Source of the DNA: an uncultured Crocinitomix sp.
Lineage (GTDB): Bacteria; Bacteroidota; Bacteroidia; Flavobacteriales_D; Crocinitomicaceae
Direction of reading: 5' to 3'
NCBI GenBank assembly: GCA_905478225.1
Contig: CAJQHR010000018.1
Span: 1-64,000 of the forward strand
DNA length: 64,000 nt
Positions 51,687-63,909 of the stretch are shown here, piece by piece. A program made the position numbers and the translations under genes. A model generated the notes under the pieces. The model was not told the DNA's origin, did no database searches, and saw only the letters and a list, made by a program, of their open reading frames with translations. Each line of letters opens with the position of its first letter. Within the stretch, counting starts at the first letter, position 1.

Positions 51687-51857
51687 CTTACTTTGTATTA
51701 GACGTCAAAGTTAAGGCCACTTTATCCGCCGAATACTGACAATCCTCAACTTATAGAATGAGGTTAGACATGTTGGTTGTGTATTCTATAGTTCAGATTA
51801 GCTATAAATACTAATCATGTTATTGCGCTTATTAGATGCTTTGTTAGTTTGGATGAT

Positions 51858-52740
51858 TTAATATGCGATATAATAATTTGCTTTCGATTGATAGTCTTCA
51901 GATATTCCTTCAAAATTATGCGAGTCCCAGGTAATGTCTAAGTGTAGCCCACTGCGATAATCATTTGAATAATGATAATCTGGGATCCACTGGTCTGTCG
52001 GTTGTTCGTTCATTTCGTCCGTTTTAAAAACTTCCCAAGTTGGGTAACGGACATTTGTGAAATGTTCACCCATCAAAAGTGGATTCGGATTTAGGGGGGT
52101 TATTAGGTCTTGATATGACCATACACGGTGTTTACTTGTCTCGTGTTGACTTTTATATTCAACAATTAATGCCGGGTAGCTGATCCCGCTCGATTCTACC
52201 ATCTGTTTAGCTATTACTAAAAGGCAAATTTCATGCTCCAGATCAAAATACCAATAATCGCCTACTTCCAAATTGTAGTTCATAATTAAAGTTGGATTAG
52301 GATCCTCATTTCCATTATAAACGAATGATTTTTTTTGTTTGGATCATAACGATAGAGCTTTCCAGTCTTGGACCAATTTATCTCCTTACTCCATTGGTCG
52401 TATGTCTCTGTTGTCGAATATTCTTCTTGCTCAAAAACTTTTCCGGATACCTGCCATTTTTTTCAATCGGATAAAAAACAGAACCGTCTATTTCATATCC
52501 ATCTCTTCGCCTATAATCTAACGTCCAAGAATAATTTGATAGTGTCCCAGAATAATCCCCGCGGACATCACCCACATATTGGATGCCAGTATTCAATTTG
52601 ATTGTAGTTTTAGCCATATTGGGATCCATGGTTTCCTGAATCAAATTGTTGTCAGTATTAGAATCATCAACTACCTCTTTTTTACATGCCGAGAATAAAA
52701 GAAGTGTAGACAATAGGAACAACGATTGAGATAGTTTCAT
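51858..52740 (-). pseudogene. lipoprotein gene split by two homopolymer frameshifts
   Basis: LLFSACKKE lipobox. Frame restored across T7 (52457-52463) to give KWQVSGKVFEQEEYSTTETYDQWSKEINWSKTGKLYRYDPN and T8 (52329-52336) to give KSFVYNGNEDPNPTLIMNYNLEVGDYWYFDLEHE…. Confidence 0.75.
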
Positions 52741-53025
52741 GTTAATAAGTTTATAAGATGAAGGCGATTTTGTTTTGAATATTGTAAGCGGGGTTTAGTA
52801 AATTTCTGGTTACATAGTTGTTACAACGTTTAAGGACTTTATAACGGATACTGGATGCGCTTTCTTTTCGATATATGCGCGAGATTGAAAGAGTCGGATA
52901 GCAGGAGAATGGATCTCATTGCACTTATTCTCAGAGTCAAAGTGGGCTAGATAGTGTTTCTTATTTTTGATTCAACACGGTTTATCTTCTTAGAACTCCA
53001 ACTTGAAATCATTGATATAGCCTTA

Positions 53026-53601
53026 TCAGATGCCGCAATCACATCCTACGTCAAATTGAATTTCAACCCAAGATAATTTTTCGCGCCATTCTTTTTGGAA
53101 TTCTTCGCTATAACTCATTCCGCGCAGATCAAATGATTCGAGTTTTTTAAGATTCACCATAGATTCTGGAATGACAGAAACCGTGTTGAACCAAATGTCA
53201 AAAATAACGAGTTCAGTCAAATCTCCAAAACATTCAGGAATTTCTGAGATATGGTTTTTGCCTAAAAATAGCTGCTTTAAACGCGTGTTTTTACAAATAA
53301 CTTTCGGAATGAATTCAAATTTATTTTTTGTTAAATGAAGTACCTCAAGGTTTTCAAAAATGAAATTATCAGGGAGGTCAGTGAGTTTGTTTTTTGAAAG
53401 ATCTAATTCCCGTAAGTTTTTAAAATTGAAGATTTCTTGCGGAACTTCTTTTAAAGAACCACGACTCAAGTCAAGTCGATAGACCGAGTCAGGGTGAGCT
53501 AGCAAAGCATCTTCTAACGATTCAAATAAATGATTCGTTTGAGCGTAACCAATTAGTTGGAATAAACTAATACAAAATATGGTGACAAGCTTCTTTATCA
53601 T
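53026..53601 (-). CDS. secreted leucine-rich-repeat protein
   Basis: Signal peptide; LRRs 'FKNLRELDLSKNKLTDLPDNFIFENLEVLHLTKNKFEFIPKVICKNTRLKQLFLGKNHISEIPE'. Confidence 0.85.
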   Translation of the reverse strand: MIKKLVTIFCISLFQLIGYAQTNHLFESLEDALLAHPDSVYRLDLSRGSLKEVPQEIFNFKNLRELDLSKNKLTDLPDNFIFENLEVLHLTKNKFEFIPKVICKNTRLKQLFLGKNHISEIPECFGDLTELVIFDIWFNTVSVIPESMVNLKKLESFDLRGMSYSEEFQKEWREKLSWVEIQFDVGCDCGI

Positions 53602-54496
53602 GTTCTAATTGTTCCTTCAACGCCTCGAGCGATTCAAAGCTCTGCTCTGATCTTATACGATTGTATACAGCTACCGAAAGCTCTTGTCCATAAATCATTT
53701 CGTCAAAATCAAAAAGGTTAACCTCAATTCTATGCTCATTTGAATTTTCAACCGTGGGGCGTGTTCCAATATTCATCATGCCGCCATAACTGTTATTCCG
53801 GACCTTTACTTTTACCGCATAAACCCCATTTTGCGGAATGACTTGGTTCTCGTTAGTAGGCGCTATGTTTGCCGTAGGGAATCCAATTTTAGTGCCAATT
53901 TGATCGCCGTGCATTACCTTGCCTTCAAATTGAAATGGCTCGCCCAAAAATTCATTGGCCTTAATAATATCACCTTCTTTAATTGCATTCCGAATTTTAG
54001 TTGAACTAATTTTGATGTCTGATTTGCTATAAGCCGGGATTTCTTGAACCGCAAAATCGTAGGTCACACCCAATTCTTTCAGCAATTCCAAATTGCCTTC
54101 TCGGTTCCGTCCAAAATGGTGATTATAGCCAATTGTCATTAATTTAACATTGATTTTATTCACCAAAATATCTCGCACAAATGCTGTAGCAGAAAGTCTT
54201 GAAAAATCAACTGAAAAAGGGTAAAGAATCAAATGGTCAATTCCAAAACGTTCTAATTTTTTTATTCGCTCATCAATTGATTGAATCAGCGTCATCCCAT
54301 GATCAGTTGGGTTTAACACAATTCTTGGATGCGGAAATAGCGTAAATAAAACTGTCTCACCGTCAAGCATTTGAGCGCTTTTTTTTAAAAAATTGATAAT
54401 TTCTTGGTGACCTAGATGTACGCCGTCAAATGTTCCCAATGTTAGAGCGGCATTTTTTATTTCAGGTACTTCGTCAATTGAATAATAAACTTTCAT
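53567..54496 (-). CDS. ribF: bifunctional riboflavin kinase/FAD synthetase
   Basis: LGTFDGVHLGHQEII; GYNHHFGRNREGN; SSTKIRNAI; GFPTANI; GMMNIGTRPTV. Confidence 0.95.
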   Translation of the reverse strand: MKVYYSIDEVPEIKNAALTLGTFDGVHLGHQEIINFLKKSAQMLDGETVLFTLFPHPRIVLNPTDHGMTLIQSIDERIKKLERFGIDHLILYPFSVDFSRLSATAFVRDILVNKINVKLMTIGYNHHFGRNREGNLELLKELGVTYDFAVQEIPAYSKSDIKISSTKIRNAIKEGDIIKANEFLGEPFQFEGKVMHGDQIGTKIGFPTANIAPTNENQVIPQNGVYAVKVKVRNNSYGGMMNIGTRPTVENSNEHRIEVNLFDFDEMIYGQELSVAVYNRIRSEQSFESLEALKEQLEHDKEACHHILY

Positions 54497-54653
54497 CTAA
54501 CTACTTTAGGTCAATTAAGGAAGTTAGTTTAAACACGCTGTGGGTCATCTTTTAGACTGAAAATTTTTGTTTCTTTTCAATTATTCGAATGTGAATAAGT
54601 GAGATTGTTAATAATTTTTTATCAAAGTTATGTAAAAAACTTGCATCAAGCCC

Positions 54654-54682
54654 TTGCTAAAGAATAAAAAGAACTAAATTTG
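54654..54682 (+). promoter_or_regulatory. Candidate Bacteroidota-type promoter for atpD-atpC
   Basis: TTG at 54654-54656, then TAAATTTG at 54675-54682 (matches TAnnTTTG), 18-nt spacer, upstream of atpD ATG 54722. Confidence 0.5.
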
Positions 54683-54697
54683 CACCACGAAAATTAA

Positions 54698-56224
<1,527 letters not shown>

Positions 56225-56236
56225 AACTAGAATAAA

Positions 56237-56527
56237 ATGTTATTAGAGGTAATCACACCAGACGAAACATTATTCAAAGGCAACATTTCACATGTTGTTT
56301 TACCAGGCATTGATGGCTCTTTTGGGATTTTAAATGGGCATGCTCCAATGATTTCAGCTTTAGCAAAAGGTTCAGTTAAGGTGGACCAATTAGTTGCTGA
56401 AAACGATTCAGAAGAGTTTGAAGGTAAATACAATACTGAATTTAAAGAAAAAGCAAGCTTTGCTTTTGAAATTAACGGTGGCGTTATTGAAGTAAAAGAC
56501 AATAGCGTGATTGTTCTAGCCGAATAA
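56237..56527 (+). CDS. atpC: F1Fo ATP synthase subunit epsilon
   Basis: MLLEVITPDETLFKGNISHVVLPGIDGSFGILNGHAPMISAL; follows atpD. Confidence 0.93.
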   Translation: MLLEVITPDETLFKGNISHVVLPGIDGSFGILNGHAPMISALAKGSVKVDQLVAENDSEEFEGKYNTEFKEKASFAFEINGGVIEVKDNSVIVLAE

Positions 56528-56545
56528 GATAGAAACGAAAATTTT

Positions 56546-56579
56546 AAAAGGGGTCCCAACCAACGGTGATCCCTTTTTT
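56546..56579 (+). terminator. Rho-independent terminator after atpC
   Basis: aaaaggggtcccaaccaacggtgatccctttttt hairpin. Confidence 0.65.
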
Positions 56580-56736
56580 GGTATTATAAAGCCTGTGTTG
56601 GAAATAAGCGATTTGGCCTGAATATAGGAGCAAGGGCTGTTAAGCTTTGTTAATAAAACAATTTAATACGCATAATCACGTTTAGAATGAGTGGAATTGT
56701 GAAAAAAATCATGCAAATTTGTTCTTCTCGATTGAA

Positions 56737-57495
56737 ATGGGCTATAAAGACAAATTAGATAAAGACAATATTCCGGAACATGTTGCTATAATTATGGACG
56801 GCAACGGACGCTGGGCAACTGAAAAAGGGCAAATGCGCCTCGTTGGTCATGCAACTGGGGTAGAATCTGTTCGGGAGAGCTTAACAGCCGCAAGTGAAAT
56901 TAACGTCAAGTTTCTTACTTTATATGCTTTTTCTACTGAAAATTGGAACCGTCCAAAGGAAGAAGTTGATGGCCTAATGGACCTTTTAGTGAATACCATT
57001 TCTAACGAAATTGAATCCCTGAATAATAATGATGTTCGCCTTTTAACTATTGGCAATACGCCTGATTTACCAGATAGCTGTAGAAATGAGTTGTTAAATG
57101 CCATTAAAAGAACTGAAAAGAATAAAGGAACTGTACTCGTTTTGGCATTGAATTATAGCGCCAAAAATGAGATCAAGCAAGCCATTAAACGAATTGCTGA
57201 AGAATATAAATCAGGTGATATTGAGTTAGATGATATTGACGACGAATTAGTTGAGAATCATTTATACACTGCCGGTATTCCTGATCCAGAATTAATGATT
57301 AGAACGAGTGGAGAAATTAGAATAAGCAATTTTCTATTGTGGCAATTGGCTTACAGCGAATTACATTTCACATCTGTGTTTTGGCCTGATTTTAAGAAAG
57401 AAGATTTTTATAGAGCTATTTACGAATACCAAACACGCGAGCGCCGCTTTGGTTTGATTGGGGAACAGCTGAACGAATTAGACAAGAATGATTAA
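56737..57495 (+). CDS. uppS: undecaprenyl diphosphate synthase
   Basis: VAIIMDGNGRWATEKGQMRLVGHATGVESVRE; LMIRTSGEIRISNFLLWQLAYSELHFTSVFWPDF. Confidence 0.96.
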   Translation: MGYKDKLDKDNIPEHVAIIMDGNGRWATEKGQMRLVGHATGVESVRESLTAASEINVKFLTLYAFSTENWNRPKEEVDGLMDLLVNTISNEIESLNNNDVRLLTIGNTPDLPDSCRNELLNAIKRTEKNKGTVLVLALNYSAKNEIKQAIKRIAEEYKSGDIELDDIDDELVENHLYTAGIPDPELMIRTSGEIRISNFLLWQLAYSELHFTSVFWPDFKKEDFYRAIYEYQTRERRFGLIGEQLNELDKND

Positions 57496-60097
57496 ATATC
57501 TCATAGTATTAGTTTCAATAGCCTTTTCTGGTGGACTTTTTGCCCAAATTAAAGGTGACAACATCATTGGTGGTGATAATTCGTTTTTAGAACCTAAAAA
57601 GTATACCATAGCATCCACAACTGTCACTGGTGTGGATTATATGGATGCAGACGCTATTCGATTAGTATCTGGTTTAACTGTTGGTAAAGAAATTACAATT
57701 CCAGGACAAGATATTTCTAAGGCAATTCAAACCTTATGGGAGCAAGAGTATTTTTCTGATGTCCAAATATTGGCAGATAAAGTAATTGGTGATGATATTT
57801 TCTTGGTAATTGCTTTGAAAGGTAGACCTAAATTGGGGGGATATAAATTTGAAGGTGGAATCAGAAAAGGAGAAGAAGACAACCTGAGGGAAATTATTGA
57901 TCTTGTCCCTAACATTACAATCATTACAGAATCTTTAGTTCAAAACACAAAGAATATCATTAAAGGATATTATAACGAAAAAGGATTCTATCGCGCAAAG
58001 GTTGACATTATTCAGGTGCAAGACACTTCAAACTTTAACTCTCGGAACTTCCACATTATTGTAGACAAGAAGGAAAGAATTAAAATACAACACATCAATG
58101 TTTATGACAATGAAGTGTTACTTGAAGATGATGACGCTAAAATTTACAATAAAGTCAAAACTAAAGTAAGTTATTCTGATAATGGTATTCGCAGGTCAAT
58201 GAAGGATACCAAGCAGAAAGGAATCATGCGTATTTTCAAACGTTCAAAATTTAATCAAACAGCTTATGAGCGAGATAAGGCTATTATAATTGAAAAATAC
58301 AACGCCATTGGTTTACGTGATGCTATTATTGTGAAGGATTCGGTGTATGAAATTGATGAAAAGCACATGGGCATTGATATTTATATTGAAAAAGGCCAAG
58401 AGTATTATTTTGGAGACATTAAGTGGGTTGGGAATTCAAAATATAGAGATGGTCAATTGGATACCTTAATGGGGATTGAAAAAGGCGATATTTTTAATAG
58501 CGGCTTAATTGAACAGCGTCTCTATGGGAGTCAAGATGGGCGTGACATTACTTCATTGTATATGGATCGTGGGCACTTATTCTTTAATGTAGTTCCAGTT
58601 GAAACAAGTATTACAGACGGGAATCAAATTAACTATGAAATGCGAATTAATGAGGGGAAAGAAGCACGTATTCGCAATATCATACTTAAGGGAAATACAA
58701 AGACAAATGATCATGTGATCTTAAGAGAGATTAGAACTAAACCTGGTGATTTATTTAATCGTAACGATATCATTAGAACACAGCGTGAATTAGCAAATTT
58801 GGGTTATTTTGATCCAGAGCAATTTGGAGTAAATCCAATTCCTAATCCTGTGGACGGAACAGTGGACATTGAATATACAGTTGTGGAAAAATCATCTGAT
58901 CAAATTGAACTTTCTGGTGGTTTTGGTGGAGGCCGTTTAATTGGCACAGTTGGACTTTCTTTCACGAATTTCTCAACAAAAAATTTCTTTAAAAAAGGTG
59001 CGTGGCAGCCATTGCCAGCAGGAGATGGGCAACGCTTAAGTCTTAGAGGGCAAACCTTTGGTCGTGGATATCAATCATATAATTTATCGTTTACTGAGCC
59101 TTGGTTAGGTGGAAAAAAGCCAACTTCATTCACTATTTTCAGTTCATACTCTTTATTAACAAATAGTTTAGATAGAGATAATGATGCTTATAGCCAAACT
59201 TCAATTACATCAATTGGTGTTGGTTTAGGTTCACGTTTAAAATGGCCTGATGATTATTTCCAAATTTATGGAGAATTCAATTATCAATATTATGATTTAA
59301 GAAAATCACAATACTTTATCTTTACAGATGGATATTCGAATAATATTTCTTTAAAAGGCGTATTAACAAGAACGTCAATTGGTGATCCAATTTATCCAAG
59401 AACGGGTTCTAAATTTACCTTAACAGCAAAAGCAACACTACCTTATTCTTCGTTTGATGGAATTGAGGATAGTGAATACCCAGGACTTTCTGATCAGGAG
59501 CGCTATAAATTTGCTGAGTATTATAAAATAAAATTCACAGGTGAATGGTATGCGCCACTAGATAAAAACAAAAAACTAATTCTACATCCTAAATTCGGTT
59601 TTGGTTTCTTAGGCGCGTATAATTCGGCAAAAGGCTATTCACCGTTTGAGCGTTTCTATTTGGGTGGAAGTGGATTAAACGGTACATGGCAATTTGATGG
59701 TCGAGAAATTATTTCTTTAAGAGGTTATACAGGCCAAACACCAGTTTCTGCAACTACAGGTGGAACTGTAATCGCCAAGTACTCATTGGAGTTACGTTAC
59801 CCGTTATCTCTAAATCCAAGTGCAACAATTTATGGATTAATGTTTGCCGAAGCAGGAAATACTTGGGACTCATTCAATAAATTCGATCCTTTTAACGTTA
59901 AAAGGTCTGCGGGAGTAGGAGTACGTTTATTCTTACCTATGTTTGGAATGTTAGGAGTTGATTTTGCTTGGGGATTTGATCCTTTAGATGTTGGAGCGTC
60001 AGGAGCCGGTAACGGATCTGCCGATCCAGGAGCGAATATTAAAGGTTATACTTTTGGCTTCTTCCCAATCATTGGTATGAATATTGGAGATTTATAA
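57488..60097 (+). CDS. bamA: outer membrane protein assembly factor BamA
   Basis: POTRA domains followed by a beta-barrel; 'FYLGGSGLNGTWQFDGREIISLRGY', C-terminal 'GVGVRLFLPMFGMLGVDFAWGFD'. Confidence 0.94.
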   Translation: MIKYLIVLVSIAFSGGLFAQIKGDNIIGGDNSFLEPKKYTIASTTVTGVDYMDADAIRLVSGLTVGKEITIPGQDISKAIQTLWEQEYFSDVQILADKVIGDDIFLVIALKGRPKLGGYKFEGGIRKGEEDNLREIIDLVPNITIITESLVQNTKNIIKGYYNEKGFYRAKVDIIQVQDTSNFNSRNFHIIVDKKERIKIQHINVYDNEVLLEDDDAKIYNKVKTKVSYSDNGIRRSMKDTKQKGIMRIFKRSKFNQTAYERDKAIIIEKYNAIGLRDAIIVKDSVYEIDEKHMGIDIYIEKGQEYYFGDIKWVGNSKYRDGQLDTLMGIEKGDIFNSGLIEQRLYGSQDGRDITSLYMDRGHLFFNVVPVETSITDGNQINYEMRINEGKEARIRNIILKGNTKTNDHVILREIRTKPGDLFNRNDIIRTQRELANLGYFDPEQFGVNPIPNPVDGTVDIEYTVVEKSSDQIELSGGFGGGRLIGTVGLSFTNFSTKNFFKKGAWQPLPAGDGQRLSLRGQTFGRGYQSYNLSFTEPWLGGKKPTSFTIFSSYSLLTNSLDRDNDAYSQTSITSIGVGLGSRLKWPDDYFQIYGEFNYQYYDLRKSQYFIFTDGYSNNISLKGVLTRTSIGDPIYPRTGSKFTLTAKATLPYSSFDGIEDSEYPGLSDQERYKFAEYYKIKFTGEWYAPLDKNKKLILHPKFGFGFLGAYNSAKGYSPFERFYLGGSGLNGTWQFDGREIISLRGYTGQTPVSATTGGTVIAKYSLELRYPLSLNPSATIYGLMFAEAGNTWDSFNKFDPFNVKRSAGVGVRLFLPMFGMLGVDFAWGFDPLDVGASGAGNGSADPGANIKGYTFGFFPIIGMNIGDL

Positions 60098-60163
60098 TTA
60101 AAATATTAAATTTGCCCAATCTTTTTGTCGCCGCACAGAAAGAGATGGCATAAAATAATATAA

Positions 60164-60688
60164 ATGAAAAAAGTAGTTTTAGCATTTTTCCTTTTGGTGG
60201 GCATGATGAGTAGCGCATTCGGACAGCGTTATGCATATGTGGATACACAATATATCTTAGATCAGATGCCAGAATATGGAGAAGCTCAAGTTGAATTAGA
60301 AAAGGCATCAGAACAATGGCAAAATGAAATCGAAGTATTATTTTTAGATGCGCAGAAAAAAAGAAAAGATTTTGCCGCAGAAGCAATTCTACTTCCCGCT
60401 GAGATTAAAAAGCAACGAGAAAAAGAAATTGAAGCGGCTGAAACACGTGCGAAAGGCATGCAGAAAAAACGATTTGGCGTAGGTGGAGATCTTTTTGCTA
60501 AACGAGAAGAGCTCATTAAACCAATTCAAGATAAAATTTTTAATGCGATTCAGGAGATTGCTTCAGATCGCAGCTATGCCTTTGTTTTTGACAAGGCAAA
60601 TCAATCAAATTTATTGTATGCTGATCCTAAATATGACATCAGTGAACAGGTGCTAAGAAAAATGGACATCAAAATTGATAATAAGTAA
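60164..60688 (+). CDS. OmpH/Skp family periplasmic chaperone
   Basis: Signal peptide; 'YAYVDTQYILDQMPEYGEAQVELEKASEQWQNEIE'; downstream of bamA. Confidence 0.9.
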   Translation: MKKVVLAFFLLVGMMSSAFGQRYAYVDTQYILDQMPEYGEAQVELEKASEQWQNEIEVLFLDAQKKRKDFAAEAILLPAEIKKQREKEIEAAETRAKGMQKKRFGVGGDLFAKREELIKPIQDKIFNAIQEIASDRSYAFVFDKANQSNLLYADPKYDISEQVLRKMDIKIDNK

Positions 60689-60714
60689 AACAGAAACAAG
60701 GAAACAAATAAAAG

Positions 60715-61257
60715 ATGAAAAAATTAATAATTGCAATAGCAGCCCTTTTTACATTCGGAGCATTTACAGCTTCAGCTCAATCTTTTGGGCATATGAATTA
60801 TCAAGATGTTATGGATACATTGGATACATACAAAGAAGCTGAGAGGTTAAATGCACAGGAAACAGAGTCATTTGAAACAACATATCTCGCATTAGAAAGT
60901 AAATTAGCAAAAGATTACGAAGTTTATATGGCTTCTCAGGACACTATGAATAAGTACATGAGACAGATTGAGGAAAATCGATTAACGACTATGCAGAATG
61001 ACATGCGTGCATTAGAGCAAGCATATCAGGCAGAAATTCAAGCGATTCAAACAAAATATGTTGGCGCTTTAATAGCTTGGCTTGATGAGGCAGTGGAGAT
61101 TGTAGGATCTAGACGTAAATTAGATTACATCATGTATTTTGATGCAACGAATCCAACAATGTGGGTAAACCCTCTTAAAGGCGTTGATGTGACAAATGAA
61201 GTGATTACAGAAATGTTGATTTTAGAGAAATCGAAACCACTCGTAATACGTAATTAG
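60715..61257 (+). CDS. OmpH/Skp family periplasmic chaperone (second copy)
   Basis: Signal peptide; 'FGHMNYQDVMDTLDTYKEAERLNAQETESFETTYLALESKL'. Confidence 0.88.
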   Translation: MKKLIIAIAALFTFGAFTASAQSFGHMNYQDVMDTLDTYKEAERLNAQETESFETTYLALESKLAKDYEVYMASQDTMNKYMRQIEENRLTTMQNDMRALEQAYQAEIQAIQTKYVGALIAWLDEAVEIVGSRRKLDYIMYFDATNPTMWVNPLKGVDVTNEVITEMLILEKSKPLVIRN

Positions 61258-61306
61258 TATTATTGCCAGTAGATAAAAAATTTACTAGAAACATAAGTTT
61301 TTATAA

Positions 61307-61333
61307 AAGGTCGCCAATGAGCGGCCTTTTTTT
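61307..61333 (+). terminator. Rho-independent terminator
   Basis: aaggtcgccaatgagcggcctttttttt. Confidence 0.75.
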
Positions 61334-61346
61334 ATAATTTAGCGTT

Positions 61347-62141
61347 GTGGAACGACCAATAGGCATATTTGATTCAGGCATAGGAGGCCTGACCGTAGCA
61401 AAAGCCATTTCCAGACATTTACCCAATGAACGCTTTATTTATTTTGGAGATACCGCTCATTTACCTTATGGCGACAAATCAAAAGAAGCGATTCAGCGAT
61501 ACGCTAAAGGCATTTCAAAATTTTTACTAGCCAATAATTGTAAAACAATAGTTATTGCGTGCAACACAGCTTCGGCGGTCTCATATGAGTATTTAAGAGA
61601 TAAATATGCGGGTACAATTCCAATAATCAATGTAATTGATCCTATTATTGAAACCGTGGTCGCCAATGGTACGCATAAAAAAATTGGTCTTATCGCGACA
61701 AAAGCCACAATTCAGTCGGGTGTCTATCAAGAAAAAATGAAACGCCGTAACCCAGATATTACCATGAAGGTATTGCGCACCCCTTTGTTGGCTCCAATGA
61801 TTGAGGAAGGGTTTAGTAAGGATAAAATAAGTAAAACCGTCATTGAAAATTATTTGAGCAATCCTATTTTTGAAGGAATTGATAGCCTTATTTTAGGATG
61901 CACGCATTACGTTCTAATTAAGGATGAAATCAATAATTTTTTTGATGGGAAAGTGACATTGTATGATTCGACAGACATTATGGCACACAAAATGATTGAA
62001 GTTTTTGAGTCTGAAAATTTACTAAGTTCTAAAAAATCAGGCGACAATCATTTTTATGTATCTGACATAACCGAAGGGTTTCAAGAATCCACTAGCCGAT
62101 TTTATGGGGACAACATTCGTCTTGAATTATTGAAAATATAA
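61347..62141 (+). CDS. murI: glutamate racemase
   Basis: IGIFDSGIGGLTVAKAI; FGDTAHLPYGDKS; IACNTASA; LILGCTHYVLI. Confidence 0.96.
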   Translation: MERPIGIFDSGIGGLTVAKAISRHLPNERFIYFGDTAHLPYGDKSKEAIQRYAKGISKFLLANNCKTIVIACNTASAVSYEYLRDKYAGTIPIINVIDPIIETVVANGTHKKIGLIATKATIQSGVYQEKMKRRNPDITMKVLRTPLLAPMIEEGFSKDKISKTVIENYLSNPIFEGIDSLILGCTHYVLIKDEINNFFDGKVTLYDSTDIMAHKMIEVFESENLLSSKKSGDNHFYVSDITEGFQESTSRFYGDNIRLELLKI

Positions 62142-62167
62142 AGGACTCATTTTTCAAATTATCACTT

Positions 62168-62806
62168 GTGACTAAAACTCGTTTTCAAATTCATTATCAA
62201 ATCAAATCTGATTTTAATTCTACACTTTTAGAAAGTATTAAGACATTGGTCAAAACAGGTATTAATGGTTTGGTATTAAATCCAGGCAACTATAAAATTA
62301 CGATAGAGCAGGGGAAGCAAATTGCTCAAATTTGTGGCGAAAATGTAGATCTCATTATTACAGATGACCTTGACTTTGCGAAACAAATAAATGCGAAAAC
62401 AGTCTTCCTTTCAACCCTTGATGAAACTATGAACAATCTGGCAGATAAATATCCAAACATGAGAATTGGTGGAGGAGCACAAAGGCTGGCAGATTGTAAA
62501 AACTGGGAATTATTAGATGCAGCCTATATCGATTTTAATCCCCCACGAGCTAGTTTAGAAGAAGAAAAGAACCCATTTATACTTGGCGCTGAATTATATC
62601 AGGCCGTAATTCCAAAAAAAGTAGAATACGGTTGGATGATCCTGAGTTTAAACACCCCCGTTTTTGCATCAAACCTAAAGTCGCTGTCCGATTTGGAAGA
62701 ATTAATTAATAATACTCAAATTACTGGTGTTGTTATAAATGATGACTTTGAGCCGAAATTGGATTTAGGTAATTCCATTCATAACATTAGGGGAATTGTG
62801 AAATAA
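62168..62806 (+). CDS. thiamine-phosphate-synthase/TenI-like protein (divergent)
   Basis: TIM-barrel-like pattern 'INGLVLNPGNYK…VDLIITDDLDFAKQINAKTVFLS'. Weak similarity only. Confidence 0.4.
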   Translation: MTKTRFQIHYQIKSDFNSTLLESIKTLVKTGINGLVLNPGNYKITIEQGKQIAQICGENVDLIITDDLDFAKQINAKTVFLSTLDETMNNLADKYPNMRIGGGAQRLADCKNWELLDAAYIDFNPPRASLEEEKNPFILGAELYQAVIPKKVEYGWMILSLNTPVFASNLKSLSDLEELINNTQITGVVINDDFEPKLDLGNSIHNIRGIVK

Positions 62807-63114
62807 TTCCATTATTGATGATTGATCAAAAACGCCTATCTTAGAACCAAGTGGAATGCAATTTGATTTTTGAGATTTGAATTTTGGACTTATATTCAAA
62901 AAAAACGGTGCTAAAAATACTATTCACATATCCAGAGGCCTTGCCTCACTAAACGCTCCTCTTGCAAAACCCAATGTAGGACGAATGGGATTTTCTGCAA
63001 GTGTATAAGCCCGATTACTCAAAGGAGGAAATGGTGAATATTTTAGAGCTGATTTCAGATTACCATTACAAAGTGGTTTTACACTCCCACTTTTAACTGA
63101 TTCATGAGTTTGAT

Positions 63115-63417
<303 letters not shown>

Positions 63418-63513
63418 TGACTAATCCCGCACGAAATTCACCATAAACTCGCTAGTGGTATAATGGTGAAGCGAATAGCATACATTGTATTCAATCGATT
63501 CCGTTCCCTTGCT

Positions 63514-63909
63514 CTATGCGCTACGAAGAATTTCTGCAGCCATTTCAGGCGTTAGTGGTTTTTGAAGTATCGCTTTAATACTCCCTATAATTTTTGATTT
63601 TTCCTGTAATCGAACCGAATTATCATTCGTCAAAAAGTAGATGATAACTTTACCTGGATCTAAATCAATTAGTTCTTCTAATTCCTCAATGATCTCCAGC
63701 CCAGACATACCGGGCATTTGTTGATCTATTACGACTAGGTGTTTTTGCTGGTTTTCTGGATCAAAAAGTGTCTGAGTCAAGGATGTAATGGCCTCGTTGC
63801 TGTTGTCAATAATCGATATATTAGCATTCGAATTAGCACCGCGAATTAAATACTCATTAATTATATTTTCTGTTGGGTTGTCATCAATTAAAATTATATT
63901 TTTTGACAT
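63514..63909 (-). CDS. single-domain response regulator receiver protein
   Basis: IILIDDNPTENIINEY; LVVIDQQMPGMSGLEII; FLTNDNS; ILQKPLTPE. Confidence 0.92.
   Translation of the reverse strand: MSKNIILIDDNPTENIINEYLIRGANSNANISIIDNSNEAITSLTQTLFDPENQQKHLVVIDQQMPGMSGLEIIEELEELIDLDPGKVIIYFLTNDNSVRLQEKSKIIGSIKAILQKPLTPEMAAEILRSA

Noticed and set aside
60164-61257. Two ompH/skp genes in tandem after bamA
   Set aside because: Duplicate OmpH genes downstream of bamA are common in Bacteroidota.
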